Of a stretch of 34,766 nt of DNA, positions 26,389 through 34,728 are shown one piece after another. The stretch comes from Aliiruegeria haliotis. Its GTDB lineage: Bacteria; Pseudomonadota; Alphaproteobacteria; Rhodobacterales; Rhodobacteraceae. Location of the stretch: positions 1-34,766 of the forward strand of contig NZ_PVTD01000018.1 in the NCBI RefSeq assembly GCF_003003255.1, written 5' to 3'. Made by a program: the position numbers and the translations under genes. Numbering within the stretch: the first letter of the stretch is position 1; the number at the start of each line of letters is the position of its first letter. The notes below the pieces were generated by a model. It saw only the letters and a program-made list of their open reading frames with translations, was not told the DNA's origin and did not search any database.

Positions 26389-27798
26389 TTACAGCAATGG
26401 CGCAAAGAGCCGGGCGACAGGAGCGCCCAGCCGAATCTTCGCGGGCTGCTCGACGAGCAGCGTCTCCAGCAGGAAGCATTTCTCGAAATCGGCCTCCAGC
26501 ATGGCTGCCACATCGCGGGCAGCGCGGCTGTCGAACAGGATTGCGGTCGCCTCGAAGTTGAGCCGACAGGAGCGGTTGTCGAGATTGGTCGTGCCGACCG
26601 AGGCGATGCACTCATCCACGACAAGGACTTTCTGGTGCATGAAGCCGGAGTCGTAGCGCCAGATCTGCACGCCTGCCTCGACCAACTCGTCGAAATAGGC
26701 AAAGGCCGCGAGCCAGGGGATGGTGTGGTCGATCACCTCCGGCACCATGATCCGCACATCCACGCCCCGCATCGCGGCGAGCTTGAGAGCGGTCATGATA
26801 TCGGTCTCTGGCACGAAATAGGGCGAGGCGATCCAGAGCCGGTCCTTCGCCGCAGAAATCGCGGCGCAGAAATAGATGCTGCCGGTCTCCTGAACATCCG
26901 CCGGTCCTGTCGCCATGATCAGGCCGTCCATATTGGCCTCGGCCCGCCCGGAGTCCCAATTCAGCGACTCGACCAGGACCTCTTCGTTCGCCCAGTACCA
27001 GTCCTCGGCGAAGACAAGCTGGAGCTGCGAGACGATCGGCCCCTTCAGGGTGCAATGGGTGTCCCGCCAGGCGCCGAATTTCGGATCGCGCCCCATATAT
27101 TCGTCGCCGACATTGAAACCGCCGGTCAGGCCCAGCGTCCCGTCCACGACGACCGTCTTGCGGTGGTTGCGGAAATTGATCTGGAACCGGGTCTTGGGAC
27201 CGCGGATCGCGTTCTGATCCATGATATGCACGCCCCCTTCCCGAAGCCGGTCGAGGTAGGATTCTGGAAGCTTGACGCACCCGACGGCGTCATAGAGCAG
27301 CCGAACGGTTACGCCTCGCTCCATCGCCGCCAAGAGCCGCGCCTGGAACGCCCTTCCAAGCTCGTCATCATGGACGATGTAGAACTGCGCCAGCACGTAA
27401 TCCTGCGCCGCGTCGATGGCGGCGAAAAGGGCGTCGAAGGCGGCCTCTCCGTCGACCAGGAGTTGCATGTCATTGCCCGACAGGACGGGCACCTCCGCCG
27501 CCTTCTCGAACCCGCCATAACCAAGCGCCTTGCGGTCGCCATGCGCGGGGTGCTGTTCGGCGTGCCGGGCGACACCCGCGATCACCTCCTCGCTTTCGCG
27601 CCGCGCTACAATGTGGTTGCGCACCCGGCTGTTGCCGAGAAACAGAAATGCCGGCACGGCGATATAAGGTGCCGCGATCAGGAACACCACCCAAGCAACC
27701 GAGCCCTGCGGGGTGCGGGCGCTGCGGATCGCCCGAAAGGCAAAGACAATCGCGACGATCTGCAGCGCGACGAGGGCCAGGACGAGGAGAGAGGGCAT
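26389..27798 (-). CDS. cls: Cardiolipin synthase (phospholipase D family)
   Basis: The protein has 469 residues from ATG 27798, preceded by AAGGAGC. Two N-terminal membrane helices (about 2-22 and 34-54) precede two HKD domains. HKD1 is HRKTVVVD (H212, K214, D219) and is followed by GLTGGFNVGDEYMGRD. HKD2 is HQKVLVVD (H388, K390, D395) and is followed by SVGTTNLDNRS. These are the catalytic residues of bacterial ClsA-type enzymes, which join two phosphatidylglycerols (or related lipids) into cardiolipin at the inner membrane. Length matches the family. It is divergent from the YihY-like gene (166 bp between), consistent with shared control of membrane composition. Which Cls subtype it is cannot be decided. 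Confidence 0.92.
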   Translation of the reverse strand: MPSLLVLALVALQIVAIVFAFRAIRSARTPQGSVAWVVFLIAAPYIAVPAFLFLGNSRVRNHIVARRESEEVIAGVARHAEQHPAHGDRKALGYGGFEKAAEVPVLSGNDMQLLVDGEAAFDALFAAIDAAQDYVLAQFYIVHDDELGRAFQARLLAAMERGVTVRLLYDAVGCVKLPESYLDRLREGGVHIMDQNAIRGPKTRFQINFRNHRKTVVVDGTLGLTGGFNVGDEYMGRDPKFGAWRDTHCTLKGPIVSQLQLVFAEDWYWANEEVLVESLNWDSGRAEANMDGLIMATGPADVQETGSIYFCAAISAAKDRLWIASPYFVPETDIMTALKLAAMRGVDVRIMVPEVIDHTIPWLAAFAYFDELVEAGVQIWRYDSGFMHQKVLVVDECIASVGTTNLDNRSCRLNFEATAILFDSRAARDVAAMLEADFEKCFLLETLLVEQPAKIRLGAPVARLFAPLL

Positions 27799-27964
27799 GA
27801 CTTGGGCTCCTTCGCACATTCAGGCGGCCAAGCAGTCCGATGGCGCTTGCCGTTCCCAACACTCCGCCAACCTTCATGATCTGGCGCCCCCTCGCAAGAT
27901 ACAGTTGATTGCCCTTAGGCTTGAGCATGACGGAACCGAACCGCAGGGAGTGCCTAGAACGAAA

Positions 27965-28816
27965 ATGCGACCGCTCCGCACGATCCTGACCGCACTCTGG
28001 CAGGCCTGGCTTCGCTTCGACACCGATAACGGATGGGCCAAGGCCAGCCATGTTGCCATGTCGATGATGCTCGCGCTCTTCCCCTTCTGCATCTTCACAT
28101 TGTCGCTGGCGGGGCAGTTCAGTTCGGAGCTGCGGATCGACGACCTGATCGAGTTCGTCTACGGCGCCTGGCCCGATCAGGTCGCCGAACCGATCTCCCG
28201 CGAGGTGCGCGCGGTACTGGCGCAAAGCGGCACCGGAAAGACCGCCTTCGGGGCGATCCTGGCGATCTTCTTTGCCTCCAATGGCGTCGATGCCGTGCGC
28301 AGCGTGGTGACCGATGCCTTCCAGGACAAGGACCCCCGCCCCGTCTGTCGGCAGCGCGCCCTCTGCGTGATCTTCGTGGTCGCAGGTGCCTTTCTCATGG
28401 CGATCGTGGGGGGCGTTGTGATCGGCCTGCCCGCCTATGCCGGAGAGCCCTCCGTCGGCGCGGAAGGCTCGCGGTTTGGCTTCCTGCTCGGCGAAACACT
28501 GCACAACGCCGTCACAATGGCGCTTCTGTTACTCACGGTATTCGCCTGCCACGCTTGGCTTCAGGGCGTCCACCATCCCGCCCGCGAAGTCCTCCCCGGT
28601 CTCTTGCTGACCCTCGTCCTGTGGATCTTCGCCGGATATGGGTTTTCGCTATGTTTTAGCCATTTCAGCTCCTACAGCCTGACCTATGCCGGCCTGGCCG
28701 GAATCATGGCCGCGCTGGTCTTCCTCTACCTGATGGCCGCGATCTTCGTCCTGTGCGCAGAGTTCAACGGGCGGCTTCGCGCAATCGCTCTCGCACCCGG
28801 AAACAGGGTTGTATGA
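27965..28816 (+). CDS. YihY/BrkB family inner-membrane protein
   Basis: The protein has 283 residues with about six membrane helices: MSMMLALFPFCIFTLSLAGQ, AILAIFFASNGVDAVRSVVT, FVVAGAFLMAIVGGVVIGLP, and later LAGIMAALVFLYLMAAIFVL. The conserved start region (KASHVAMSMMLALFPF), FFASNGVDAVR, and the final pair ending CAEFNGRLRA mark the YihY/UPF0761 family (once called ribonuclease BN by mistake). Function unknown; envelope integrity roles are suggested for relatives. Start: the ATG at 27965 fits best, but a GTG 15 bases upstream (27950) is possible. Confidence 0.87.
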   Translation: MRPLRTILTALWQAWLRFDTDNGWAKASHVAMSMMLALFPFCIFTLSLAGQFSSELRIDDLIEFVYGAWPDQVAEPISREVRAVLAQSGTGKTAFGAILAIFFASNGVDAVRSVVTDAFQDKDPRPVCRQRALCVIFVVAGAFLMAIVGGVVIGLPAYAGEPSVGAEGSRFGFLLGETLHNAVTMALLLLTVFACHAWLQGVHHPAREVLPGLLLTLVLWIFAGYGFSLCFSHFSSYSLTYAGLAGIMAALVFLYLMAAIFVLCAEFNGRLRAIALAPGNRVV

Positions 28817-28839
28817 TCCGGCCTGCTCCTCGGAAAACG

Positions 28840-29225
28840 CAGCCCGATGTTGGCGGTGTCGAAACCTGATGCCAACCTGAGAAGATTGAAGACCAATCCG
28901 GCGGTCAATTGATTGGCAAAGGCGCTTTCGGCGCCAACTCCATAGCCGTTCACATATCTCAGCCGAAAACAGACCATACACAGGCCGGACGCGATCTGGC
29001 ATCCGGCCTGAAGATACGGCAACCCTTGGCGCCTGCGCTTGAGTCCATCCCACAGGGTTCCGGAATGAACGAGACTTCGGCCGAACCAACCCCAATTCAA
29101 CAAGGCCTTGCGAATGGCTTGCCGGCAGAAGAAAGGCCGTGCCTCTCGCCGCGTGTTCCAGCCGTGCAAGGCCGTCGAGAAAATCGTGATGGTTCTTCAA
29201 CATCTCGGAACCGGTGTTCTGCACG
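28840..29225 (-). pseudogene. Unidentified decayed gene remnant
   Basis: The minus strand has coding character in two frames. First comes MLKNHHDFLDGLARLEHAAR then GTAFLLPASHSQ (about 29200-29105). After a frame change near 29110 comes KALLNWGWFGRSLVHSGTLW, LQAGCQIASGLCMVCFRLRY and FANQLTAGLVFNLLRLASGF, down to about 28840. The change of frame mid-way and the lack of a start indicate a broken gene. I do not recognise the family. It sits exactly where the missing N-terminal half of the truncated DUF1269-like gene should be, so it is probably inserted or rearranged DNA. Confidence 0.4.
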
Positions 29226-29606
29226 CACTTGGCAATCGCCGCGACGGCGGGGATCCTCGGCTCCATGTCCGGCGGCCCGATAGCCATGTATCGCGACCTC
29301 TGGATGTCGGGCATGATAGTCGGTGTGGCCGACGCGGTCTCGACCGAGCTTGTGCCGGGAAAGAGCTGCCTTGTCGCCTCCATCGACGAGGTCTGGACCA
29401 CTCCGCTGGATATGCAGATGAAAGAGCTCGGCCGCACACAATATCGCAAGCGGCGGTTCGATGTTGAGGACGACCAGATCCTGTCCGCGGTCGACAAGGC
29501 GAAAGAGAGTTTCCAGAAGCGCAACTTGGGGCTGACCACCGATGACAACGGGCGCAAGGCCAGGCTTCAGAAGGTTTCCAGCCTTGCAGCCGAGGCGTTG
29601 CTGTAA
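29214..29606 (+). pseudogene. Truncated DUF1269-like gene
   Basis: The frame from GTG 29214 gives 130 residues. From about residue 10 it matches the middle of the 20941-21801 product: GGPIAMYRDLWMSGMIVGVA, ELVPGKSCLVASIDEVWTTP and LDMQMKELGRTQYRKRRFDV. The N-terminal ~95 residues with the alpha/beta start and most of the glycine-rich membrane stretch are missing, and the coiled-coil tail is much shorter (QILSAVDKAKESFQKRNLG). No ribosome-binding site precedes the GTG. It is a 5'-truncated copy, probably not functional, though a short product cannot be excluded. The MscS gene follows in the same direction. Confidence 0.65.
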
Positions 29607-29659
29607 CAGGCTTTGATGCGGCCCGGTGGCGGGCCACATTACACTAGGATGGGCTTGCC

Positions 29660-30799
29660 TTGGAAACACCAGATATCGTGGAATACGCCGATCACCTGAC
29701 CTCGCCCTACCGGGCCTGGCTTGCGCGCATGGACGCGGAGACTCTGGCAATATCACTGGGACTCTGCGTTCTGGTCATTCTCTTGCGGCGGCCTCTCGCG
29801 TCAACGCTTGTCCGCTTGATCCGCTGGACCTTGAAGAGCCTCTCCATCGAAATGTCGGGCGAAATGAAGGACGAGGCCGACAAGTTCATGCGCATCCTGC
29901 TGGTCACGGGGGTGTTGCTTTTGACCTCCGAGGCGCTCTCCCCTCCGGAGGTCGCGGGCGGGTTCTTCCGTCAGATCCTGATCTCGGTGCTTGTTCTGGC
30001 GATTTTCGCGGCCTGGTACCGGCTGGTCGAACCGATGATTTCCTTGATCCGCCCCGGCAAGATCACCGGGGTCCAGCTGGACACGTCCTGGATGGTGCGC
30101 CTGGGGCAGTTCGTTGTGGTGCTGATGTCGATCACGGCCTTCCTGGAGGTATGGAACATCGACATCTCCAGCGCCCTGACCGGCGTCGGCGTGCTTGGCG
30201 CCGGCCTCGCCATAGCCTCGCAGGATTTCATCCGCAATCTGATCGCCGGTATGAACAACATGAGCGAAAAGCGTTTTGAGACCGGCGACTGGATTGCCGT
30301 CGATGGAGGCGTCGAAGGGACGGTCACGCGGGTGGATGTCCGCTCCACGACGGTCATGGGGTTCGACCATGTGCCCCACTATGTTCCCAACAGCGAGCTC
30401 TCCAACGCCACCGTTCTAAACAAGAGCCGCATGGACCACCGCCGGGCCTTCTGGACCATCGGCCTCGTGCTGGACGCCAGCGACGAGCAGATCCGGCAGG
30501 TCTGCGACGACGTACAAAAGCACCTGCGCGAGAGCGGAGATTTCGTCGTGGCAGACGACTTTCCGCTGATCGTCTGCCCTATTGGCCTGTCCGACAGCGC
30601 CATCGAGATCCGCATCCTCGGGTTCACCCGGACAAAGGACTACGAACCCTACCTGGAGGCCTGCGGCCGTCTTGTCTCCGCCTTGCGCAGTGCCCTGAAG
30701 GCGGCAGGAACGGAACTGGCCTACCCGACCCGATCCATTCAAATCGCCCCACCACAGTCCGCCGAACACAATCCCACGTGGATGCCCGACGCCCCCTGA
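29660..30799 (+). CDS. Mechanosensitive ion channel, MscS family
   Basis: The protein has 379 residues. The start used is TTG 29660 with AGGA 10 bases upstream; no better ATG is available. Three to four N-terminal helices precede the pore helix TM3 (SALTGVGVLGAGLAIASQDF then IRNLIAGM, a Gly/Ala packing helix typical of MscS). The beta domain then shows FETGDWIAVDGGVEGTVTRV, a later VRSTTVMGFD and HYVPNSELSNATVLNKSR. This is the MscS core, with an extended N-terminus compared with the E. coli protein (286 residues). It releases solutes on sudden osmotic downshift at the inner membrane. Thirty bases after its stop comes the M48 peptidase relic on the same strand. Confidence 0.92.
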   Translation: METPDIVEYADHLTSPYRAWLARMDAETLAISLGLCVLVILLRRPLASTLVRLIRWTLKSLSIEMSGEMKDEADKFMRILLVTGVLLLTSEALSPPEVAGGFFRQILISVLVLAIFAAWYRLVEPMISLIRPGKITGVQLDTSWMVRLGQFVVVLMSITAFLEVWNIDISSALTGVGVLGAGLAIASQDFIRNLIAGMNNMSEKRFETGDWIAVDGGVEGTVTRVDVRSTTVMGFDHVPHYVPNSELSNATVLNKSRMDHRRAFWTIGLVLDASDEQIRQVCDDVQKHLRESGDFVVADDFPLIVCPIGLSDSAIEIRILGFTRTKDYEPYLEACGRLVSALRSALKAAGTELAYPTRSIQIAPPQSAEHNPTWMPDAP

Positions 30800-30829
30800 G
30801 GAGACGACACGCACCATTCGAAATTCTGC

Positions 30830-31139
30830 ATGTCCTTGCGCCTGATGGCCACGATTGCAGCCAGCGCTCTGTTTCTATCGGGCAAGACAAACCATGCCCC
30901 GATCTGCGAACTGACACCGCCCGCGGGGAGCTTCGAAGAGGAAAGCGCTGTCGCAGCCCGGAAACACGCGCAGATCCTAACGAAGGTCCATGGCGCCTAT
31001 GACAACCCGTATCTGTCCTCCTATGTGACCAGGGTCGGCGAACGGGTGGCAAAGGCATCCCGCATGCCGGACTAGGCCCTTCACAATCACGGTCATGAAC
31101 TCGCCGGTGGTGAATGTCTTCACCGTTGGAGGCAGCTAC
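30830..31139 (+). pseudogene. M48-family metallopeptidase, N-terminal relic
   Basis: The ATG at 30830 starts a signal-like sequence (LMATIAASALFLSG) whose expected lipobox Cys is replaced by Lys (LSGKTN). The typical pre-domain follows: SAVAARKHAQILTKVHGAYD, then NPYLSSYVTRVGERVAKASR and MPD, then a TAG (31073-31075). One base on (frame change near 31073-31076) the family continues as PFTITVMNSPVVNVFTVGGS to about 31139, where the match ends before the HExxH zinc motif. The catalytic domain is missing, so this is a dead fragment. Intact relatives are periplasmic BepA/LoiP-like proteases of outer-membrane quality control. Confidence 0.75.
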
Positions 31140-31306
31140 CGCCCTGCCTTTTCACGTGACGGCGGCGATCGCAGGCCGTTCCGTTGGAGGCTGGTATCTC
31201 CGGGAGATGGCGCATCGTGGAACCTGGCCGCACCATCGATTTCGCGGCGACATACGCGTGAGAAAGCCGTCTGTCTACGCGTGCGGACGTCAGACAAGCG
31301 CAGTCT

Positions 31307-32149
31307 CTAACGGAACTGCAGGTTGATCGCGGCATAGACCTGGAAGTCGGGCTGGCCATCACCGCGATGCGCAACGGACCATTGCGGTTCGACGAAGAAG
31401 TTCGCCGTGGTCTTGCCGAATTGCGCGACCTTGCCCAGGCGCAGGCCGAGTGGGACGTTGTAATTGTCATTGCTGAAATTGTAGGTCCAGATCGGCGCGC
31501 CACCCGTGTACCAGCCTTCGCCCAACTGGTAGAAACCGAAGGGCTGGAAGGCGCCGAGGCTCGGCCGCTCCCGGCCTTCTGGCGTGTCGCCGACGCCCGC
31601 GCGATAGGTCAACAGATAGCCATACTGGAATTTCGGCGAGCGTCCATCGAAGAACACGTTGGCGATGCCCAATTGCCACTGATCGGCGCCGAGCCGATCG
31701 TCGGTGGCGGTCGGCGCAACGATCTGCGGTCCAATGCCGAAGCTGACACCCGGAGGCGTGTCGAACTGGTAGGCGAAAAAGACATCGACATCCCCGATGC
31801 CGCTCACCTCGGAAAATCCTTCGCCGACCGGGAAGCTGTTATAGGGCAAGGAGGCCCTCATCAGCCAGTTCGTGTCACCTATGCTCAACGGCTTTGCGAA
31901 CCGCAGCACCATCTGGTTGCCGTCCACATCGTCAGGAAGGCCCGTGAAGCGGTCGATGTAATAGTTCTGGATATTGAAGGCGGTCACATTTGCCAGCGGG
32001 TTGTTGGCATCGGCGTTTGCCGAGGCCGCACTCTCGAGGGTCTCGGCGGCACCCCGATCCTGTGCCGAAGCAGGTGCTGCGATCATGGCCAGAAGCATCG
32101 CGACGACGCCAAGCGCCCCAGTTCGATCGGAGATTGATACAAGTCTCAT
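31307..32149 (-). CDS. Outer-membrane-type transporter/beta-barrel protein (phenol_MetA_deg-like)
   Basis: The protein has 280 residues from ATG 32149 (AGAGGAT upstream). A signal peptide ends near APASAQ (30). The body alternates short amphipathic strands: NWLMRASLPYNSFPVGEGFS, SGIGDVDVFFAYQF, FGIGPQIVAPTATDD, QWQLGIANVFF, FQYGYLLTYRAGVGDT, and it ends with a strand and terminal aromatic-type residues (QVYAAINLQFR). This is the pattern of the PF13557-like group of outer-membrane proteins. The substrate is unknown. It is on the same strand as the next three genes' region; the 173-residue exported protein upstream is 108 bp away and might be co-transcribed. Confidence 0.78.
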   Translation of the reverse strand: MRLVSISDRTGALGVVAMLLAMIAAPASAQDRGAAETLESAASANADANNPLANVTAFNIQNYYIDRFTGLPDDVDGNQMVLRFAKPLSIGDTNWLMRASLPYNSFPVGEGFSEVSGIGDVDVFFAYQFDTPPGVSFGIGPQIVAPTATDDRLGADQWQLGIANVFFDGRSPKFQYGYLLTYRAGVGDTPEGRERPSLGAFQPFGFYQLGEGWYTGGAPIWTYNFSNDNYNVPLGLRLGKVAQFGKTTANFFVEPQWSVAHRGDGQPDFQVYAAINLQFR

Positions 32150-32257
32150 GTCTATCCTCTTTCTACCGCCGCACTGCCACGGCCCGGTCATTCTTGGGGC
32201 GCGTCCTGAAAGGCCCAGCCGCGCCTTGCGGACGCGCCACCTGTGGTCAGGCAGGCC

Positions 32258-32779
32258 CTAGCCGCCCGCTTCCATGTTGCATTTCCGAGCCGCTTCAATC
32301 GCCTTCTTGGTGCCGTCGAGGCTCACGATCCATGCATAGGTCTCTTCGGGATAGACGATCATTTCCTTCTGGTTCATCACATCGTCCACGAAGTTCGGGT
32401 TGTCGGTCAGAAGGTATCCGCCGACATAACCGTCAGCGAGGTTTTTCGTCTTGCCGCGCGCATCGGCCGAATAGAGATTGCCGCCCAGCGACAGGATGAT
32501 CTCTTGCTTCTTCTTGACGTCGGCATCCTTGGTGAAGACGCCGAAATAGCCGAACTCGTGATCCTTGGTCAGGCCCATCTGGATGACACCGCCATTCTCG
32601 AAGACCCGCTCGGTCAGGCAGGTATTTCGGCCCTCATCCACCATAACCTTCCAGTCGCCCTCTTCCCCCCACATGCGGAAGGTGGAGTCTGTCGACGGCA
32701 GGACATCGGAGGCCATGGCGACCTGGCCTGCAAACAGCCCAGCAAGTGCGACCGTAGCGAAATACTTGGTCTTGAACAT
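32258..32779 (-). CDS. Small exported protein of unknown function
   Basis: The protein has 173 residues with a Sec signal peptide (MFKTKYFATVALAGLFAGQV ending AMAS) and AGAAAGGAAACAAGA-like purine-rich ribosome-binding sequence (GAAAGGAAACAAGA) before the ATG. The mature part starts with EEGDWKVMVDEGRNTCLTER and FENGGVIQMGLTKDHEFGYF and ends KKAIEAARKCN. Two cysteines (C54 and C167) at the two ends could form a disulfide in the periplasm. The start is faintly like invasion-associated locus B proteins (GxWxV with a paired Cys), but I would not assign that family. It lies between the outer-membrane protein and a DUF1269 gene on the same strand. Confidence 0.75.
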   Translation of the reverse strand: MFKTKYFATVALAGLFAGQVAMASDVLPSTDSTFRMWGEEGDWKVMVDEGRNTCLTERVFENGGVIQMGLTKDHEFGYFGVFTKDADVKKKQEIILSLGGNLYSADARGKTKNLADGYVGGYLLTDNPNFVDDVMNQKEMIVYPEETYAWIVSLDGTKKAIEAARKCNMEAGG

Positions 32780-32828
32780 TCTTGTTTCCTTTCTGGATCA
32801 AGTGCTCCTGTACTGTCGGGTCAGGATC

Positions 32829-33350
32829 TCAACCCTCGCCCTCGGCGAGCGCCTCGTTGATCCTGGCGTCGATATCGGCCGTCGGACTCGAGGTGACAAC
32901 CTCGCCACCGAACTCGGAAAGGCGTTCGAGCACCTTGTCCGGCGCGCCGGTGCGGCCCATGATAAACAGAATGGCCTTGTCCGCGTCCAGCGCATGCGAG
33001 GTTTTCTCCATCATCTCGTCGAAATTCCCGACGTCCGACATCAACCCGCTCATCGCACCACCGGCCGCGCCACCAGCGGCCCCGGCCACACTCAGTGCGG
33101 CAAAGACGGTGCCGGTGCCGGCCGTGAACACACCGGCCAGCATCCCGACCGGGACGCCCCACCAAGCGCCACCCAGAGCGCCCGCGGCAGCCAGGTTCAC
33201 CGACTGGTCGAGCTTGATTTCTCCGTCCTGCCGACAACCGACAACGGAGTCTTTCAGCTGGACCATCTGCTCCCTTGCCATGGTGAATAGCTCTTCACGC
33301 GTCTTGTTGGCGGGATAGTAGCTGTTCATCATGTTTCCGACGAGATTCAT
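32829..33350 (-). CDS. DUF1269 family glycine-rich membrane protein
   Basis: The protein has 173 residues. The start MNLVGNMMNSYYPANKTREE at 33350 is chosen because MNLV aligns with the start of the divergent paralogue. The family core is clear: GEIKLDQSVNLAAAGALGGA then WWGVPVGMLAG, a Gly/Ala-rich membrane hairpin (about 52-105), then FDEMMEKTSHALDADKAILF and TGAPDKVLERLSEFGGEVV. It differs from the neighbours in its N-terminal segment, which lacks the usual AxxFDD start. It is divergent from the next DUF1269 gene (483 bp apart) and 49 bp upstream of the small exported protein on the same strand. Confidence 0.87.
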   Translation of the reverse strand: MNLVGNMMNSYYPANKTREELFTMAREQMVQLKDSVVGCRQDGEIKLDQSVNLAAAGALGGAWWGVPVGMLAGVFTAGTGTVFAALSVAGAAGGAAGGAMSGLMSDVGNFDEMMEKTSHALDADKAILFIMGRTGAPDKVLERLSEFGGEVVTSSPTADIDARINEALAEGEG

Positions 33351-33833
33351 GGTTGCATTTCTTTCGGTTCAATCGTGGGGCGATCGGGTGTCGTTCTGTC
33401 AGTCGATTGCGTAAAGAAACGCAGGAGGCGCCTTCTGGGCTCCATTCGTTGCTTGGAATGCCCCCTTGGGTGGCCCATTTTGAAAGCTAGTGCATGACCG
33501 GCCTCAGGTCTATCGGGATGACGCTTTCGGGTGCCGGTGGTCGGTATCCCAGCAGGAACAACCTGAGCTCTTCGGACTAGGCTCAAGGCACGTTCCTGTT
33601 TCATGGCCGAAACATGACGCCTGCGGTCAACGCGCTGCGAACTATGCTGTCCTCGCCAATCAACTCATTGGCGGCGAATCGCAATTTTCTGTTCGGCCTT
33701 CCCTCTATCTCGGAGGCATGGAGGCGCGATGGCCCGAACAGATACAAGGTCAGAAACCCTCTCGCAGAAACAGTGTCAGAAAAGGCTCGCGGGCGAACGC
33801 CCATCCGGGTCCCAAGATCGAAGGAAGAGAACC
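33351..33833. promoter_or_regulatory. Divergent region between two DUF1269 genes
   Basis: Frames in both directions show no family resemblance, so I call no gene. The stretch must hold both promoters. It is unusually long for two closely related divergent genes. No convincing -35/-10 pair was recognised. Confidence 0.4.
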
Positions 33834-34340
33834 ATGAACCTCGTTGCCCTGATGATGGATGATGTCGAAACTGCACGGAAAGCTCGTGACGAACTGGCGA
33901 ACATGTCCCGCGACAGCCTTGTCCGCCTTGAAGATGCCGTTGTCGCCTACAAAGACACGAACGGCGACGTGAAGCTCGACCAGGCCGTTAACCTGACCGC
34001 CACCGGCGCGCTTGGCGGGGCCTGGTGGGGATTGTTCCTCGGAGCGGTCTTCGGGCTGGTCGCCGGAGTGCCCGCGGCCATGCTCGCCGGTGCGGCCGGT
34101 GGCGCGGCCGGAGGCGCCCTGGGCGGCGCGTTCTCCGATGCGGGCGTGTCGGATGAGATGATGAAGGAAACCAGCGCCGCTCTGGATGACGGAAAGGCGA
34201 TCCTTTTCGTCCTCGGCCGGACGGAAGCCCCGGAGAAGGTTGCCGAACGCCTCCGCACCTACGGAGGCACCGTGGTGACATCGAACCTACCCAAGGAAAT
34301 AGACGAAAAGATCAATAACGCACTCAAGAAAGCTGCCTGA
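33834..34340 (+). CDS. DUF1269 family glycine-rich membrane protein
   Basis: The protein has 168 residues, start ATG 33834 with GGAAGAGA upstream; the frame extends upstream without family resemblance. The N-terminal MNLVALMMDDVETARKARDE is a small alpha/beta start. DVKLDQAVNLTATGALGGAW begins a Gly/Ala-rich stretch to about residue 100 (VPAAMLAGAAGGAAGGALGG). VSDEMMKETSAALDDGKAIL, then FVLGRTEAPEKVAERLRTYG and GTVVTSNL complete the family pattern. It is the closest relative of the 32829-33350 product, pointing to an inverted duplication. Function unknown. A structured inverted repeat begins directly after its stop codon. Confidence 0.9.
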   Translation: MNLVALMMDDVETARKARDELANMSRDSLVRLEDAVVAYKDTNGDVKLDQAVNLTATGALGGAWWGLFLGAVFGLVAGVPAAMLAGAAGGAAGGALGGAFSDAGVSDEMMKETSAALDDGKAILFVLGRTEAPEKVAERLRTYGGTVVTSNLPKEIDEKINNALKKAA

Positions 34341-34432
34341 CTCTATCCTGCGCTCGCCCCCCAGGTGGCACAGGCACCACTCCCGGCCTGTTTAGCTCCC
34401 CCATGAGCATCATGGGGCGAGATGGGATAGAG
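34341..34432 (+). terminator. Nested inverted repeats after the DUF1269 gene
   Basis: An outer pair (CTCTATCC 34341-34348 with GGATAGAG 34425-34432) and a second pair (CTCGCCCC 34353-34360 with GGGGCGAG 34414-34421) are co-linear, with small internal loops. Inside lies a hairpin CCCCATGA-GCA-TCATGGGG (34399-34417). The GGGG at 34414-34417 is shared, so the inner hairpin and the second pair exclude each other. The structure starts at the base after the TGA and probably ends transcription or protects the 3' end. Confidence 0.5.
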
Positions 34433-34728
34433 ACGCATTGCGGTGGCCTCTCGGATTTCACTCATCACGACTGTCCGCCGCAACGCCAGCATTGACCCGG
34501 TGTTCCATTTTTTTGAGGCACCGGGTCGTGCTTTGCGCCATGTCGCGTGTCCATGTCGAAGTAGCCCGCGAGCCCTATCCGCAATTGACCGAGCGCGATT
34601 TCGGATTGGATGTCTGAAAACAGGGTTTGTGTTGATAGGTTCAAATCAGAAGCGTATGGTCAGGACCTATTAACCTTCTTGAGCCCGTTGGACGATCGTG
34701 CTTCACGCTGCCAAACAATGGGGGCAGC
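34433..34728. other. Stretch before the right-edge insertion sequence
   Basis: No gene is supported. The end of the insertion sequence probably lies within the last ~50 bases (TTGAGCCCGTTGGACGATCG, from 34679), but without the other end its terminal repeat cannot be confirmed. Confidence 0.3.
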
